Positions 42,901-50,646 of a stretch of 55,501 bases of DNA are shown here, one piece after another. Source of the DNA: Patescibacteria group bacterium (GTDB lineage: Bacteria > Patescibacteriota > Saccharimonadia > Saccharimonadales > Saccharimonadaceae); the NCBI GenBank assembly GCA_004322265.1, contig SCSZ01000003.1:1-55501 (forward strand). The letters run 5' to 3'. The notes beneath the pieces are model-generated. The model was given only the letters and a program-made list of their open reading frames with translations. It was not told the origin of the DNA and did not search any database. The translations under genes were made by a program, and so were the position numbers. Numbering within the stretch: position 1 is the stretch's first letter; every line of letters begins with the position of its first letter.

Positions 42901-43176
42901 ATGAATTATCAGTATATAGACCACAAGCCATCGCGAAGAGTTTTTAAAGTTAACAAGCACAGTCTCGATAGGATTAAGCGGCGACTAGACAGAATCCGCG
43001 CTGAACAATCAGAGATTTATACTCGTTTTAAAAAGAAATATAGTCGTCATCAGTTAGAAAATATCGTTTCCAGGGAGGAATTACAGAATCTACATCAAGA
43101 GATGATTGATTCACATAATATCTCGGATGCACTCACTATGATTGAGACAGGCAGAGGCAGACGATTTAGCTATTAG
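42901..43176 (+). CDS. Hypothetical small basic protein
   Basis: 91 residues. Strong ribosome site GGGGAGGG 7 nt before the ATG. Helical, rich in Arg, Lys and His (KHSLDRIKRRLDRIRAEQ, YTRFKKKYSRHQLENIV), with no membrane segment or cysteine. Could bind nucleic acid, but no family is recognised. It is separated by 19 nt from the small DUF6496 gene, with which it probably forms an operon divergent from the Crp/Fnr gene. Confidence 0.6.
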   Translation: MNYQYIDHKPSRRVFKVNKHSLDRIKRRLDRIRAEQSEIYTRFKKKYSRHQLENIVSREELQNLHQEMIDSHNISDALTMIETGRGRRFSY

Positions 43177-43195
43177 TTAAAAGGGGATTATCCGT

Positions 43196-43369
43196 ATGAC
43201 GAAATACAGCGATGCATCACAAGGAAAAGTCCAAAAAGCGCTTCACGAAATGAAAGAAGGAAAACTAAGGAATGGCAAGAATGGTAAAAGGGTTACCAGC
43301 CGCAAACAGGCAATTGCTATCGGACTCAGTGAGGCCCGTGGTCGCGGTAATAAGGTTCCCGAAAAATAA
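43196..43369 (+). CDS. DUF6496-like very small basic protein
   Basis: 57 residues, below usual ORF cut-offs: begins MTKYSDASQGKVQKALHEMK and ends EARGRGNKVPEK. The block KRVTSRKQAIAIGLSEARG matches the signature of DUF6496 (SxKQAIAIGLSEARxxG), a widespread family of small Lys/Arg-rich proteins of unknown function. AAGGGG ribosome site 10 nt upstream. The next element is a terminator. Confidence 0.82.
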   Translation: MTKYSDASQGKVQKALHEMKEGKLRNGKNGKRVTSRKQAIAIGLSEARGRGNKVPEK

Positions 43370-43404
43370 TCGTAGACTTAGTATATTTAACTGATTACTA
43401 AGTA

Positions 43405-43444
43405 AACACAATCAGCCCTGTTCACCAGCAGGGTTGATTGTGTT
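43405..43444 (+). terminator. Terminator after the small basic protein genes
   Basis: AACACAATCAGCCCTG / CAGGGTTGATTGTGTT, 16-bp stem with one G-U pair, 8-nt loop, then TATTATT. It ends directly before the metK leader and its last bases may overlap that promoter. Confidence 0.85.
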
Positions 43445-43460
43445 ATTATTGGCTAGTACA

Positions 43461-43586
43461 TTAATTAATCAGCGTATTCAGAGTACAGCGAGAGAACTAG
43501 CTCTATGACCTGTCAGCAACCAGTTACGGCTATACCGTCGACATGGTGCTACTTCTAGCCCATATGGGAAAGATAAGATTATATAA
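43461..43586 (+). ncRNA. SAM riboswitch (SAM-I clan) upstream of metK
   Basis: P1 strands TTAATTAATC (43461-43470) and GATTATATAA (43577-43586) enclose a domain with the conserved SAM-I/SAM-IV core: CAGAG...GCGAGAGAACTAGCTC (P2 with internal loop), TATGA (kink-turn side), CAGCAACC, GGTGCTAcTTC and GATAAGA. P3 (ACGG...CCGT) and P4 (TAGCCC/GGG) are readable. Just after it ACTCCTT (43586-43592) is complementary to AAGGAGT (43625-43631), the metK ribosome site, so ligand binding would favour sequestration of that site. Sub-class not decided. Confidence 0.88.
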
Positions 43587-43624
43587 CTCCTTTATTTTTT
43601 CCGGTCGGGCGGAAAGATACGTAT

Positions 43625-43631
43625 AAGGAGT
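43625..43631 (+). promoter_or_regulatory. metK ribosome-binding site, sequestered by riboswitch anti-SD
   Basis: AAGGAGT lies 8 nt before the ATG and pairs with ACTCCTT at 43586-43592, which directly adjoins the riboswitch P1 helix. This is the expression platform of a translation-controlling riboswitch. Confidence 0.75.
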
Positions 43632-43638
43632 ATTTTTT

Positions 43639-44607
43639 ATGTCAATTTTTAGAACCGCCGAAAGTGTTTCACCAAAACACCCCGATAAAATATGCGATCA
43701 GATATCTGATGCTATTTTAGATGCACATCTTGCCCAGGATCCCGATGCCCGAGTTGCTATTGATGTCGCCGGTGGCCACGGAACAGTTTTTGTAACCGGA
43801 GAGGTTACTTCGCTTGCACAAAATATTGACGTGAGTGCTATCGTGAAGCGTTTAGCAGGTGATGTGGAGGTCATTGAACATATTGCTGCCCAGAGCACCG
43901 AGATTGCCGCAGGTGTTGATATTGGTGGAGCTGGTGACCAAGGTATTATGGTCGGCTATGCCACAAGCGAAACACCAGAAATGTTACCACTGGAAGTTGT
44001 TTTAGCTCGGCAGCTTAATCAGCATATCTACACAAAGTGGCCCTATGATGGTAAAACTCAAGTTACACTCCAGGATGGTAACATCACCTCTGTTGTCGCA
44101 AGTTTTCAGCACGCCCCTAAGAGTGAGTTAAGTCTGCTCGTGAGTACATGGTTGAATACGCAAAAATTGGCCAAAATTGGCGAGCTAGATTTACACATTA
44201 ACCCGGCCGGTGATTGGAACGTAGGCGGATTTGATGCTGATGCAGGCCTGACGGGTCGAAAATTGATTGTCGATAATTACGGTCCTCGGGTACCAATTGG
44301 CGGCGGTGCCTTTAGTGGTAAAGATCCCAGTAAGGTTGATCGTTCGGCAGCGTATATGGCACGTCGAATCGCAATTGACTATCTAAAGAAGCGCGACGCC
44401 AAAGAAGTGTTCGTTCATTTGGCCTATGCGATTGGCTACGATCAGGCTCTTGAGGCAACCGTCAGTATCGATGGTGCGCAGGAACAGGTGGCAGGCTACG
44501 ATCTGTCGCCAAATGGCATTATCACGTTCCTTGACCTGAAGCGACCTATCTATGAACAAACAGCTCGCTATGGTCATTTTGGTCATTCTGGACTTAGTTG
44601 GGAGTGA
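43639..44607 (+). CDS. metK: S-adenosylmethionine synthetase (short form)
   Basis: 322 residues, against about 380-400 for typical bacterial MetK. It makes AdoMet from methionine and ATP. Preserved blocks: ESVSPKHPDKICDQISDAILD (H14, D16, K17), GAGDQGIMVGYAT, DGKTQVTL, DADAGLTGRKLIVDNYGP and GGGAFSGKDPSKVDRSAAYMAR, so the active site is complete. Losses are spread over surface loops between these blocks, not one deletion. The methylases in this window (rsmD, two SpoU genes) need its product. Controlled by the SAM riboswitch directly upstream. Confidence 0.96.
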   Translation: MSIFRTAESVSPKHPDKICDQISDAILDAHLAQDPDARVAIDVAGGHGTVFVTGEVTSLAQNIDVSAIVKRLAGDVEVIEHIAAQSTEIAAGVDIGGAGDQGIMVGYATSETPEMLPLEVVLARQLNQHIYTKWPYDGKTQVTLQDGNITSVVASFQHAPKSELSLLVSTWLNTQKLAKIGELDLHINPAGDWNVGGFDADAGLTGRKLIVDNYGPRVPIGGGAFSGKDPSKVDRSAAYMARRIAIDYLKKRDAKEVFVHLAYAIGYDQALEATVSIDGAQEQVAGYDLSPNGIITFLDLKRPIYEQTARYGHFGHSGLSWE

Positions 44608-44679
44608 CGCGTGTTACTATCATCATAAACTCTTCAAGATACTTGTAAAAGTATCAAAAAAGGTGTATAATATGCTTAT

Positions 44680-45477
44680 ATGGATCAAGCAAACGAATTT
44701 GAGCAAACGCAGCCCGACGAATTAACTGTTCTGGCGACGGCGATAGCATCGCGTGAGCAAAAGGAACTGGCACATGGTCGGTTACTTATAGGTGCTGCCG
44801 TAGAGCCAGAAGATCCTGGGATGGAACATGACAGACTCGTAAATGGCGTTATTCGTAATTTATTAAGAACTCAAAATCCAGATAGCCAAGGTTACCTTCT
44901 GCAGATGCTAGATGCAGAGCTAAAGCCAATGTACAAATCTGTTGCAAAAAAGGAATTTGAACGCACTGGGAAACGTATATCTATAGAGGAGGCAAAGGAA
45001 AAAGTTCTTAACCATGCGATGGATATGATGAGTAGCGTCGGTCAAGATGAAGAGCAGTCCTCCAGGGACTTCAAGGACCTACTCCAAGGGGCACAGATTG
45101 TTGCGGCTGAACATGAAGTTAGTCTCGCGGCGGTATATGACACTGATGAACTGTTTGAAGAGGCTCATCGAGCGGCGTATAGAATAGACGAATTCGCTAT
45201 GCGTTTCGTTGACATGTTAGCAGGTAGTACTGTCCAATCAATGACGCAGCTGACTCTTAGGGCAATTCCTAAAAAAGATATCCCCGTGGGAATGGATGAG
45301 TCGGAATACTTTAAAACAGTATCACTAGGTGCAGACTTTAGAAGCAAGGTGGTGGATGCCGTGCTGAAAAAAAGAGCTGCCATCCAAACATTTGCGCGTA
45401 CATATTTAGAACGCATCTGGGGAGAAGATGCTGTTTCGGCACTTCCCGACGAAATCAAACGTAAACTCGGCATTTAG
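44680..45477 (+). CDS. Hypothetical helical protein
   Basis: 265 residues, acidic, predicted mainly alpha-helical, no membrane helix or known motif. Segments such as RLVNGVIRNLLRTQNPDSQ and KEFERTGKRISIEEAKEKVL look like helical bundles. TATAAT (44666-44671) ends 8 nt before the ATG, so the mRNA is leaderless. Followed by its own 19-nt gap to the methylase gene. Function unknown. Confidence 0.7.
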   Translation: MDQANEFEQTQPDELTVLATAIASREQKELAHGRLLIGAAVEPEDPGMEHDRLVNGVIRNLLRTQNPDSQGYLLQMLDAELKPMYKSVAKKEFERTGKRISIEEAKEKVLNHAMDMMSSVGQDEEQSSRDFKDLLQGAQIVAAEHEVSLAAVYDTDELFEEAHRAAYRIDEFAMRFVDMLAGSTVQSMTQLTLRAIPKKDIPVGMDESEYFKTVSLGADFRSKVVDAVLKKRAAIQTFARTYLERIWGEDAVSALPDEIKRKLGI

Positions 45478-45496
45478 TTATTGCTATAATGCACTT

Positions 45497-46105
45497 ATGA
45501 CAAACACTCCAACCATCGGAGTTGGCCCACACTCTCAGCCTTGGCCGACTGATCCAAAGTATGACCTTGAATTGCTTGAACACGGTGATTCTCGTAACGT
45601 AATCGACAAATATCGTTATTGGACGGTTGAGGCAATAAAGGCAGATCTGGACAAATCGCGCGTCGATCTGCATATTGCGATCGAGAATTGGCAACACGAT
45701 CTTAACATTGGTACGATCGTCCGTAATGCCAACGCTTTTAACGTTGCAGCTGTACATATTATTGGTAAGCGACACTGGAACAAACGAGGTGCGATGGTAA
45801 CAGATCGCTACCTAGATATATTCCATCATGATTCAGTCGATGAATTTGTTAACGCGGTCAAAGATCGGCATATCATTGCAGTTGATAATTTAGCGGGTAG
45901 CGTACCACTTTCTCAGACACAACTACCTGCTCATGCTGTATTAGTCTTTGGTGGCGAGGGTCCTGGATTGAGCGACGAAATGGTCGCGGCAAGTGAAAAG
46001 ATGGTTCATATCGAGCAACTAGGTTCGACGAGATCCGTCAACGTCGGTGTTGCATCTGGGATTGCCATGTACACATGGCTACAGCAGTACATATTGACAG
46101 ATTAG
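45497..46105 (+). CDS. SpoU/TrmH-family RNA methyltransferase
   Basis: 202 residues from the ATG at 45497. A longer frame start at 45428 is rejected because it overlaps the upstream gene and because TATAAT (45485-45490) ends 6 nt before this ATG. SpoU motifs are LNIGTIVRNANAFNVAAVHIIG (1), VLVFGGEGPGLSDEM (2) and IEQLGSTRSVNVGVASGIAMY (3, AdoMet knot). The N-terminal 55 residues (Pro, Trp and Tyr-rich) may form a small substrate domain. Different from the shorter methylase at 12830. Target RNA not known. Confidence 0.9.
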   Translation: MTNTPTIGVGPHSQPWPTDPKYDLELLEHGDSRNVIDKYRYWTVEAIKADLDKSRVDLHIAIENWQHDLNIGTIVRNANAFNVAAVHIIGKRHWNKRGAMVTDRYLDIFHHDSVDEFVNAVKDRHIIAVDNLAGSVPLSQTQLPAHAVLVFGGEGPGLSDEMVAASEKMVHIEQLGSTRSVNVGVASGIAMYTWLQQYILTD

Positions 46106-46130
46106 CTTCAATATTATACTTTAAGTACAA

Positions 46131-46751
46131 ATGATAGAACAAGAGAAAAAATTAGGCGTTCGAGATCTTAACAAGCTCTATCCGCCGACTGAGGCAGGAC
46201 TTGATTTTGAGATGAGCCCAGCGTTGAATGAAAGTATTGCCAGATTCTTTGGTAGGTCAGCTGCAATCGGATCATCTTTGGACAGACCTGACCGCATCGC
46301 ATCAACTATTAAGTTACTTTCGAACTTAACACCCGGTCCTCGCTACGATGTCGTCCAAGATGGTAAAATTCAACGATACAGTCAATCGCTAGTGAGATCC
46401 GAGAATCACCATTTTGGATTGCTCTCTCGTGTTGACGTCTCTAAAAGAGGCCGTATACCGACGAGTCTTAACATGGACGTTAACCTTTTGAATTTCTATG
46501 ACAGAGATCGTCTCGTTCATCAACCATTTTTTGTGGGTGATTGGCATACTTCTATTCAACTTTCCGTTCCGATCGACGCAACGGACCTTACTTTTTTTCG
46601 AAAAGAAAGAATAAATATAGTTGAGCAATTCAATGCTCTGAAAAAAAATCTCGAAGGTGGCCCTGTTATAAAAGATGTGAAAACAGCACCAAGCGAATTT
46701 TATGTAACTGACCCTACGGTAACATTACCATTCCCTCCTGATATTGAATAA
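46131..46751 (+). CDS. Hypothetical protein
   Basis: 206 residues, no membrane segment or recognised motif. Mixed alpha/beta with a beta-rich middle (GPRYDVVQDGKIQRYSQSL, FGLLSRVDVSKRGR). Upstream, TTGACA (46094-46099) and TATACT (46115-46120) with a 15-nt spacer suggest a start about 3 nt before the ATG. Followed by 91 nt to the his leader peptide. Confidence 0.65.
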   Translation: MIEQEKKLGVRDLNKLYPPTEAGLDFEMSPALNESIARFFGRSAAIGSSLDRPDRIASTIKLLSNLTPGPRYDVVQDGKIQRYSQSLVRSENHHFGLLSRVDVSKRGRIPTSLNMDVNLLNFYDRDRLVHQPFFVGDWHTSIQLSVPIDATDLTFFRKERINIVEQFNALKKNLEGGPVIKDVKTAPSEFYVTDPTVTLPFPPDIE

Positions 46752-46830
46752 ATAAATACATGCTAAAAGTAGCTAGTGCCCCCAGACAGACACTAGCTGA
46801 AGAGTAGTAGACAAATCAAACCACATATGC

Positions 46831-46836
46831 TATAAG
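46831..46836 (+). promoter_or_regulatory. -10 box of the his operon leader
   Basis: TATAAG; predicted transcription start at or near 46843, which is the A of the leader-peptide ATG. Confidence 0.55.
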
Positions 46837-46842
46837 TAAGCT

Positions 46843-46896
46843 ATGGTATACAACCAATTCAACCATGTACATATACTGCCGGAGCGAATCGGTTAG
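46843..46896 (+). CDS. Putative his leader peptide (17 codons, two His)
   Basis: MVYNQFNHVHILPERIG followed by TAG. Histidines are codons 8 and 10 (46864 and 46870). The -10 box TATAAG (46831-46836) ends 6 nt upstream, so the peptide would be translated from a leaderless start. Codons 11-15 overlap the antiterminator strand described for the attenuator. Two of 17 codons being His is not decisive; position relative to the hairpins is the main argument. Confidence 0.55.
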   Translation: MVYNQFNHVHILPERIG

Positions 46897-46951
46897 TTTT
46901 CTTTTGTAATCTTTCATAAAAAATAACGCCGAACATCGCTTCGGCGTTTTT
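46877..46951 (+). promoter_or_regulatory. Transcription attenuator of the hisG operon: antiterminator/terminator pair
   Basis: Terminator: AACGCCGAA (46925-46933) / TTCGGCGTT (46940-46948) then TTT, a perfect 9-bp stem. Antiterminator: TGCCGGAGCGA (46877-46887) pairs with TCGCTTCGGCG (46936-46946), 11 bp including two G-U pairs, and consumes the 3' arm of the terminator. A third hairpin ACTGCCG (46875-46881) / CGGTTAGT (46890-46897) can protect the antiterminator strand. A ribosome at the His codons leaves that strand free; one at the stop codon covers it. Confidence 0.72.
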
Positions 46952-46984
46952 CGTTACTAAAACTATTTTTTATGGAGAATTGTT

Positions 46985-47599
46985 ATGAGAGATTTAGCAA
47001 GAAGTGCAGAAAATATATTAATTCCTAAAGGGGATGATAATCAAGCGAGCGTGGATGCGTTCCAACAACTAACCGGTATCGAAGTACCCGATTTTTCAAA
47101 ACGAGAGTTAATGGCAAAATCTGGTGGGAGAGTATTTTGGTTGATGAAGGGTAAGGATATTCCAGGGCTCATAGCAGCAGGCAAGGGCGATATTGGTATG
47201 GCAGGTACAGATTCACGTATCGAATATAACCTCGCTAAACCTGAAGATAAACGGGTTAGATATCAGAAGATTGGAGACGAAATGTGTCGGTTTTCCCTGT
47301 TAGGACTAGCAGGCGAGAGTGAGGCAGTTCTAGACAGACTTGAGAATAGCCGATCGCTCCAAACAGTTTCTGTGGTTACGAGTCGACAAAGACTACTAGA
47401 ATATTACACAGGCAACTTACCAATTATTCGAGAAAATGTAGACATTAGCGGCAGTGTCGAAGCAGCAATGCGTCTAGTTGGCGTACCACTGGCGGCAGAC
47501 ATTGTTGATAGTGGTGAAACTGCGCGTCAGAATGGTCTTGTCGAGATATTTGAGCTAGGCAAGATGTATCCAGAACTAATTACGAGGGTCGAATCATGA
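46985..47599 (+). CDS. hisG: ATP phosphoribosyltransferase, short form
   Basis: 204 residues, the short HisG form without regulatory domain, which in characterised organisms needs HisZ, a HisRS paralogue, for activity. It condenses ATP and PRPP, the first step of histidine synthesis. Visible motifs: ILIPKGD (start), GKGDIGMAGTDSRIEY and the PRPP loop SGSVEAAMRLVGVPLAADIVDSGETARQNGLVEI. GGAG ribosome site 8-11 nt before the ATG. Overlaps hisD by 4 nt (ATGA). Preceded by the attenuator. Confidence 0.93.
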   Translation: MRDLARSAENILIPKGDDNQASVDAFQQLTGIEVPDFSKRELMAKSGGRVFWLMKGKDIPGLIAAGKGDIGMAGTDSRIEYNLAKPEDKRVRYQKIGDEMCRFSLLGLAGESEAVLDRLENSRSLQTVSVVTSRQRLLEYYTGNLPIIRENVDISGSVEAAMRLVGVPLAADIVDSGETARQNGLVEIFELGKMYPELITRVES

Positions 47600-48888
47600 A
47601 GACCTATCGTAATCTAGCGCGCGACAAGTGGCCACAACTTACAAAACGACCCACATCTAATACGGAGAATTTGGTGCAGCTTGCAAAACAAGTATTTACC
47701 GACGTTGATCGTGAAGGCGATAGGGCCCTGCGTAAGTACACAAAGCAATTTGATAATGTCGAACTCGGATCAATTCGGATTAGTCAAAAAGAAATTGAAG
47801 ATCAAGCACAGAAATTAGACTCGAAAACTAAAACAGCGATAGATATCGCATATCGCAATATCTATGAGTTTCATGCCAAACAACTAACAAGTCTTGAAAG
47901 CCCAGTTGCGGTTCAATCAGGAGTTGTGTGTTGGCGTGAGATTCGACCAATCGATCGCGTTGGGTTATATGTACCAGGCGGAAGTGCACCGTTAGTATCG
48001 ACTGTATTGATGTTGGGAGTACCGGCAAAAATTGCAGGGTCTAGGCAAGTTATTTTGGCAACTCCACCGGATAAGAATGGAACAATATCTCCAGCTATTT
48101 GCTACGCGGCATTAAAAGTTGGAATAACGAATATAGTTCGAATTGGCGGTATGCAAGCGATAGCCGCTATGACATTGGGCACAGAATCAGTGCTCGCCGT
48201 AGATAAACTATTTGGACCGGGTAATCAGTATGTGATGGCAGCTAAGCAATATGCCGAAAGGTACGGTGTAGCAAGCGATATGCCTGCAGGTCCATCAGAG
48301 GTATTGGTTGTTGCGGATCAGTCTGCTTACCCTGAATTCGTTGCTGCCGACCTTCTCAGTCAGGCCGAACACGGTCCAGATAGCCAAGTAGTTTTATTGA
48401 CGACAAATCAAACCACTGCGACAGATATTCAGAAGGAGATAGAATGTCAACTAGCCACTCTGCCACGAAAAGATATAGCGATTAAGGCTCTGGTAAATTC
48501 TTTTTGTATTATCTTTGACGATATATCGACCGCAATTGATTTTGCTAATAGCTATGCGCCAGAGCACATCATCCTAAGCATACGTCGCGCTCGGTCAACA
48601 TCTAAACGCATTAATAATGCTGGATCGGTATTTCTGGGGAATTATTCTCCCGAAAGCGCTGGCGATTATGCATCAGGGACTAATCACACGCTGCCAACGA
48701 ATGGGTGGGCACGTAGCTTTAGTGGACTATCCGTCGAAAGTTTTGTCAGGAGGATGACGTTTCAGAAACTTACGAAACCGGGTTTGAAGAAGCTGGGTAC
48801 TGCAATAAAAACTCTTGCAGAAACAGAAGGCTTGGATGCGCACAAACGAGCTATAACTATTAGATTTCAAAAAGATAAGGAGAAGTAG
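47596..48888 (+). CDS. hisD: Histidinol dehydrogenase
   Basis: 430 residues, full length. NAD-linked zinc enzyme for the last two oxidations, L-histidinol to L-histidine. The conserved regions are RPIDRVGLYVPGGSAPLVST, FGPGNQYVMAAKQYA, DMPAGPSEVLV, LLSQAEHGPDSQ (zinc ligands Q and H), NSYAPEHIIL (catalytic E-H) and ASGTNHTLPTNG. Translationally coupled with hisG. Nothing in the sequence suggests decay, so the enzyme is expected to be active. Confidence 0.96.
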   Translation: MKTYRNLARDKWPQLTKRPTSNTENLVQLAKQVFTDVDREGDRALRKYTKQFDNVELGSIRISQKEIEDQAQKLDSKTKTAIDIAYRNIYEFHAKQLTSLESPVAVQSGVVCWREIRPIDRVGLYVPGGSAPLVSTVLMLGVPAKIAGSRQVILATPPDKNGTISPAICYAALKVGITNIVRIGGMQAIAAMTLGTESVLAVDKLFGPGNQYVMAAKQYAERYGVASDMPAGPSEVLVVADQSAYPEFVAADLLSQAEHGPDSQVVLLTTNQTTATDIQKEIECQLATLPRKDIAIKALVNSFCIIFDDISTAIDFANSYAPEHIILSIRRARSTSKRINNAGSVFLGNYSPESAGDYASGTNHTLPTNGWARSFSGLSVESFVRRMTFQKLTKPGLKKLGTAIKTLAETEGLDAHKRAITIRFQKDKEK

Positions 48889-48889
48889 A

Positions 48890-49270
48890 ATGGTTTACCG
48901 AGAATTAGAGCCAACAATGACTGTCGATTTTAGCAAACTGACAAGTACTGAGCAAGGTGAAGCGTTAGTCCCAGCGATTGTCGTCGACAGAGCGGGACTT
49001 GCTATGGGCGAAATCGCGTGCATTCGAATGGTGGGATTTATGAACCAGCCAGCCCTTGATGAGACGCAAAACTCTGGTTTAGTTACATTCTTTAGTAGAA
49101 CCACGGGAGAGTTGTGGACAAAGGGTAAGTCTAGTGGCAATGTGCTGCAGGTTGATAAGATCTACGTCGATTGCGACGCGGACTCATTATTAATCACTGT
49201 TGATGCAGTTGGTCCTACCTGCCACACAGGCGCCGAGTCCTGCTTTGAAGAATTAAATGATACAATTTAA
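48890..49270 (+). CDS. hisI: Phosphoribosyl-AMP cyclohydrolase
   Basis: 126 residues, single-domain HisI without the HisE pyrophosphohydrolase domain of E. coli HisIE. It opens the purine ring of PR-AMP (third step). Motifs: MNQPALDET, GLVTFFSRTTGELWTKGK, SSGN, YVDCDADSLL (Mg site) and GPTCHTGAESCF (zinc cysteines). AAGGAG lies 7 nt before the ATG. No hisE is visible in the window, so the step between HisG and HisI would need a gene elsewhere. Confidence 0.94.
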   Translation: MVYRELEPTMTVDFSKLTSTEQGEALVPAIVVDRAGLAMGEIACIRMVGFMNQPALDETQNSGLVTFFSRTTGELWTKGKSSGNVLQVDKIYVDCDADSLLITVDAVGPTCHTGAESCFEELNDTI

Positions 49271-49285
49271 GAAAAGGAAAAACAT

Positions 49286-50617
49286 ATGAGTCTATCATCA
49301 CAACCCTATAAAGGAACCCGCGACTATTACCCCGAGCAGAAACGGATTCAAAACTATATTTTTGCGACCTGGCGTCGGGTCTCAGAACGTTATGGCTACG
49401 AAGAATACGGTGCACCAACGCTTGAACCTCTCGAAGTTTATGCTGCAAAGAGTGGCGATGAACTAGCTAACGAACAAACCTATACGTTTACAGATCGCGG
49501 TGGCCGGATTGTGGCAATCCGACCGGAGATGACACCGACAATTAGCCGTATGGTCGCCGCCAAGCGCCAAGAACTAGCGTACCCAGCTAGATTGTACTCA
49601 GTCGCTAATTTTATGCGTTATGAGCGTCCTCAGCGTGGTCGTGAACGCGAGTTCTGGCAGCTTAACGTTGATGTGTTCGGGCTAGACGAGGTAACAGCAG
49701 ATGCCGAGATTATTTCTATGGCAGATGCACTCATGAAAGAATTTGGCGCAAAAGATAAGGATTTCGTCATTCGAATCAACAATCGCCAACTCGTGAACTT
49801 TATTATGGTTCAGTATCTGGGTCTTGATGAGACACAGGCGCATCTAATGGTGAAACTATTTGATCGTAAGGATAAGATCGCCGAGGCAGAATTTAACGAT
49901 CAAGCGACTGAGATTCTTGGTAGCAATGCCAAGGAAGGCCTGGCAAAACTACAATCGCTAATGAATGCCAAGAAAGTTAGCGACCTACCAACTGAAATTA
50001 AAACGAGTCTGGCCGCAGTCGAATTAAACGAGGTATTTGAATTACTCGATCTAGCGGATGTGAAAAGTGTTAAATTTGATCTGACACTGATGCGCGGGCT
50101 CGATTATTACACCGGGACAGTCTTTGAAGTCTTTGATACGGATTCAGACAACAACCGCTCTGTCCTAGGTGGTGGACGCTATGATGGTCTGGTTGGCATG
50201 TTTGGTGCTGAGCCGATCTCTGCAGTTGGTATGGCGCAGGGTGGAACGACAATCGAGAACTTCCTTGACGTCCACAATTTATTGCCGAATCTGGCTTCAA
50301 CAACTGATATTTACATTGTTGTTCTAGGTGGTGCCCAAAAAGCAGCTAACAAATTGGCTAAACACCTACGTAGCGAGGGTGTAAATGTCGAACTTGATAC
50401 AACTGATCGTAAACTTGATCGACAGATTAAAACAGCTGTCAAAAAGAACATCCCTTACATCCTATTTATTGGTGATGATGAAGTGCGTGATGAAATCTAC
50501 ACACTGAAAGATACAGCCAGTACCGAAGAGCAGAAGATCGGCTTTTCACGTATCGTTAGTCTGATTCGTGATCGTCGACGTACAGCGAGCGATAACGATA
50601 TACCTGATTTGGATTAG
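49286..50617 (+). CDS. hisS: Histidyl-tRNA synthetase
   Basis: 443 residues. Class II motifs: TRDYYPEQKR region, motif 2 around YERPQRGREREFWQLNVDVFG, HisRS signature MRGLDYYTGTVFEVF and motif 3 GGGRYDGLVGMFG. A full anticodon-binding domain (about 340-440) is present, so it is a real HisRS rather than a HisZ paralogue, which lacks that domain. Ribosome site AAAGGA precedes the ATG. It is the last gene of the hisG-hisD-hisI-hisS operon and would be co-regulated by the attenuator. tig follows with its own promoter. Confidence 0.96.
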   Translation: MSLSSQPYKGTRDYYPEQKRIQNYIFATWRRVSERYGYEEYGAPTLEPLEVYAAKSGDELANEQTYTFTDRGGRIVAIRPEMTPTISRMVAAKRQELAYPARLYSVANFMRYERPQRGREREFWQLNVDVFGLDEVTADAEIISMADALMKEFGAKDKDFVIRINNRQLVNFIMVQYLGLDETQAHLMVKLFDRKDKIAEAEFNDQATEILGSNAKEGLAKLQSLMNAKKVSDLPTEIKTSLAAVELNEVFELLDLADVKSVKFDLTLMRGLDYYTGTVFEVFDTDSDNNRSVLGGGRYDGLVGMFGAEPISAVGMAQGGTTIENFLDVHNLLPNLASTTDIYIVVLGGAQKAANKLAKHLRSEGVNVELDTTDRKLDRQIKTAVKKNIPYILFIGDDEVRDEIYTLKDTASTEEQKIGFSRIVSLIRDRRRTASDNDIPDLD

Positions 50618-50646
50618 GTCCAGCCCTCTGATATACTCATTTGAGT

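Noticed and set aside
46843-46984. T-box riboswitch upstream of hisG
   Set aside because: No T-box consensus (AGGGTGGNACCGCG) or specifier stem; the hairpins fit a leader-peptide attenuator better.
47596-48888. hisD or hisI as decaying pseudogenes
   Set aside because: All zinc and catalytic residues and full lengths are retained with coupled starts and good ribosome sites.
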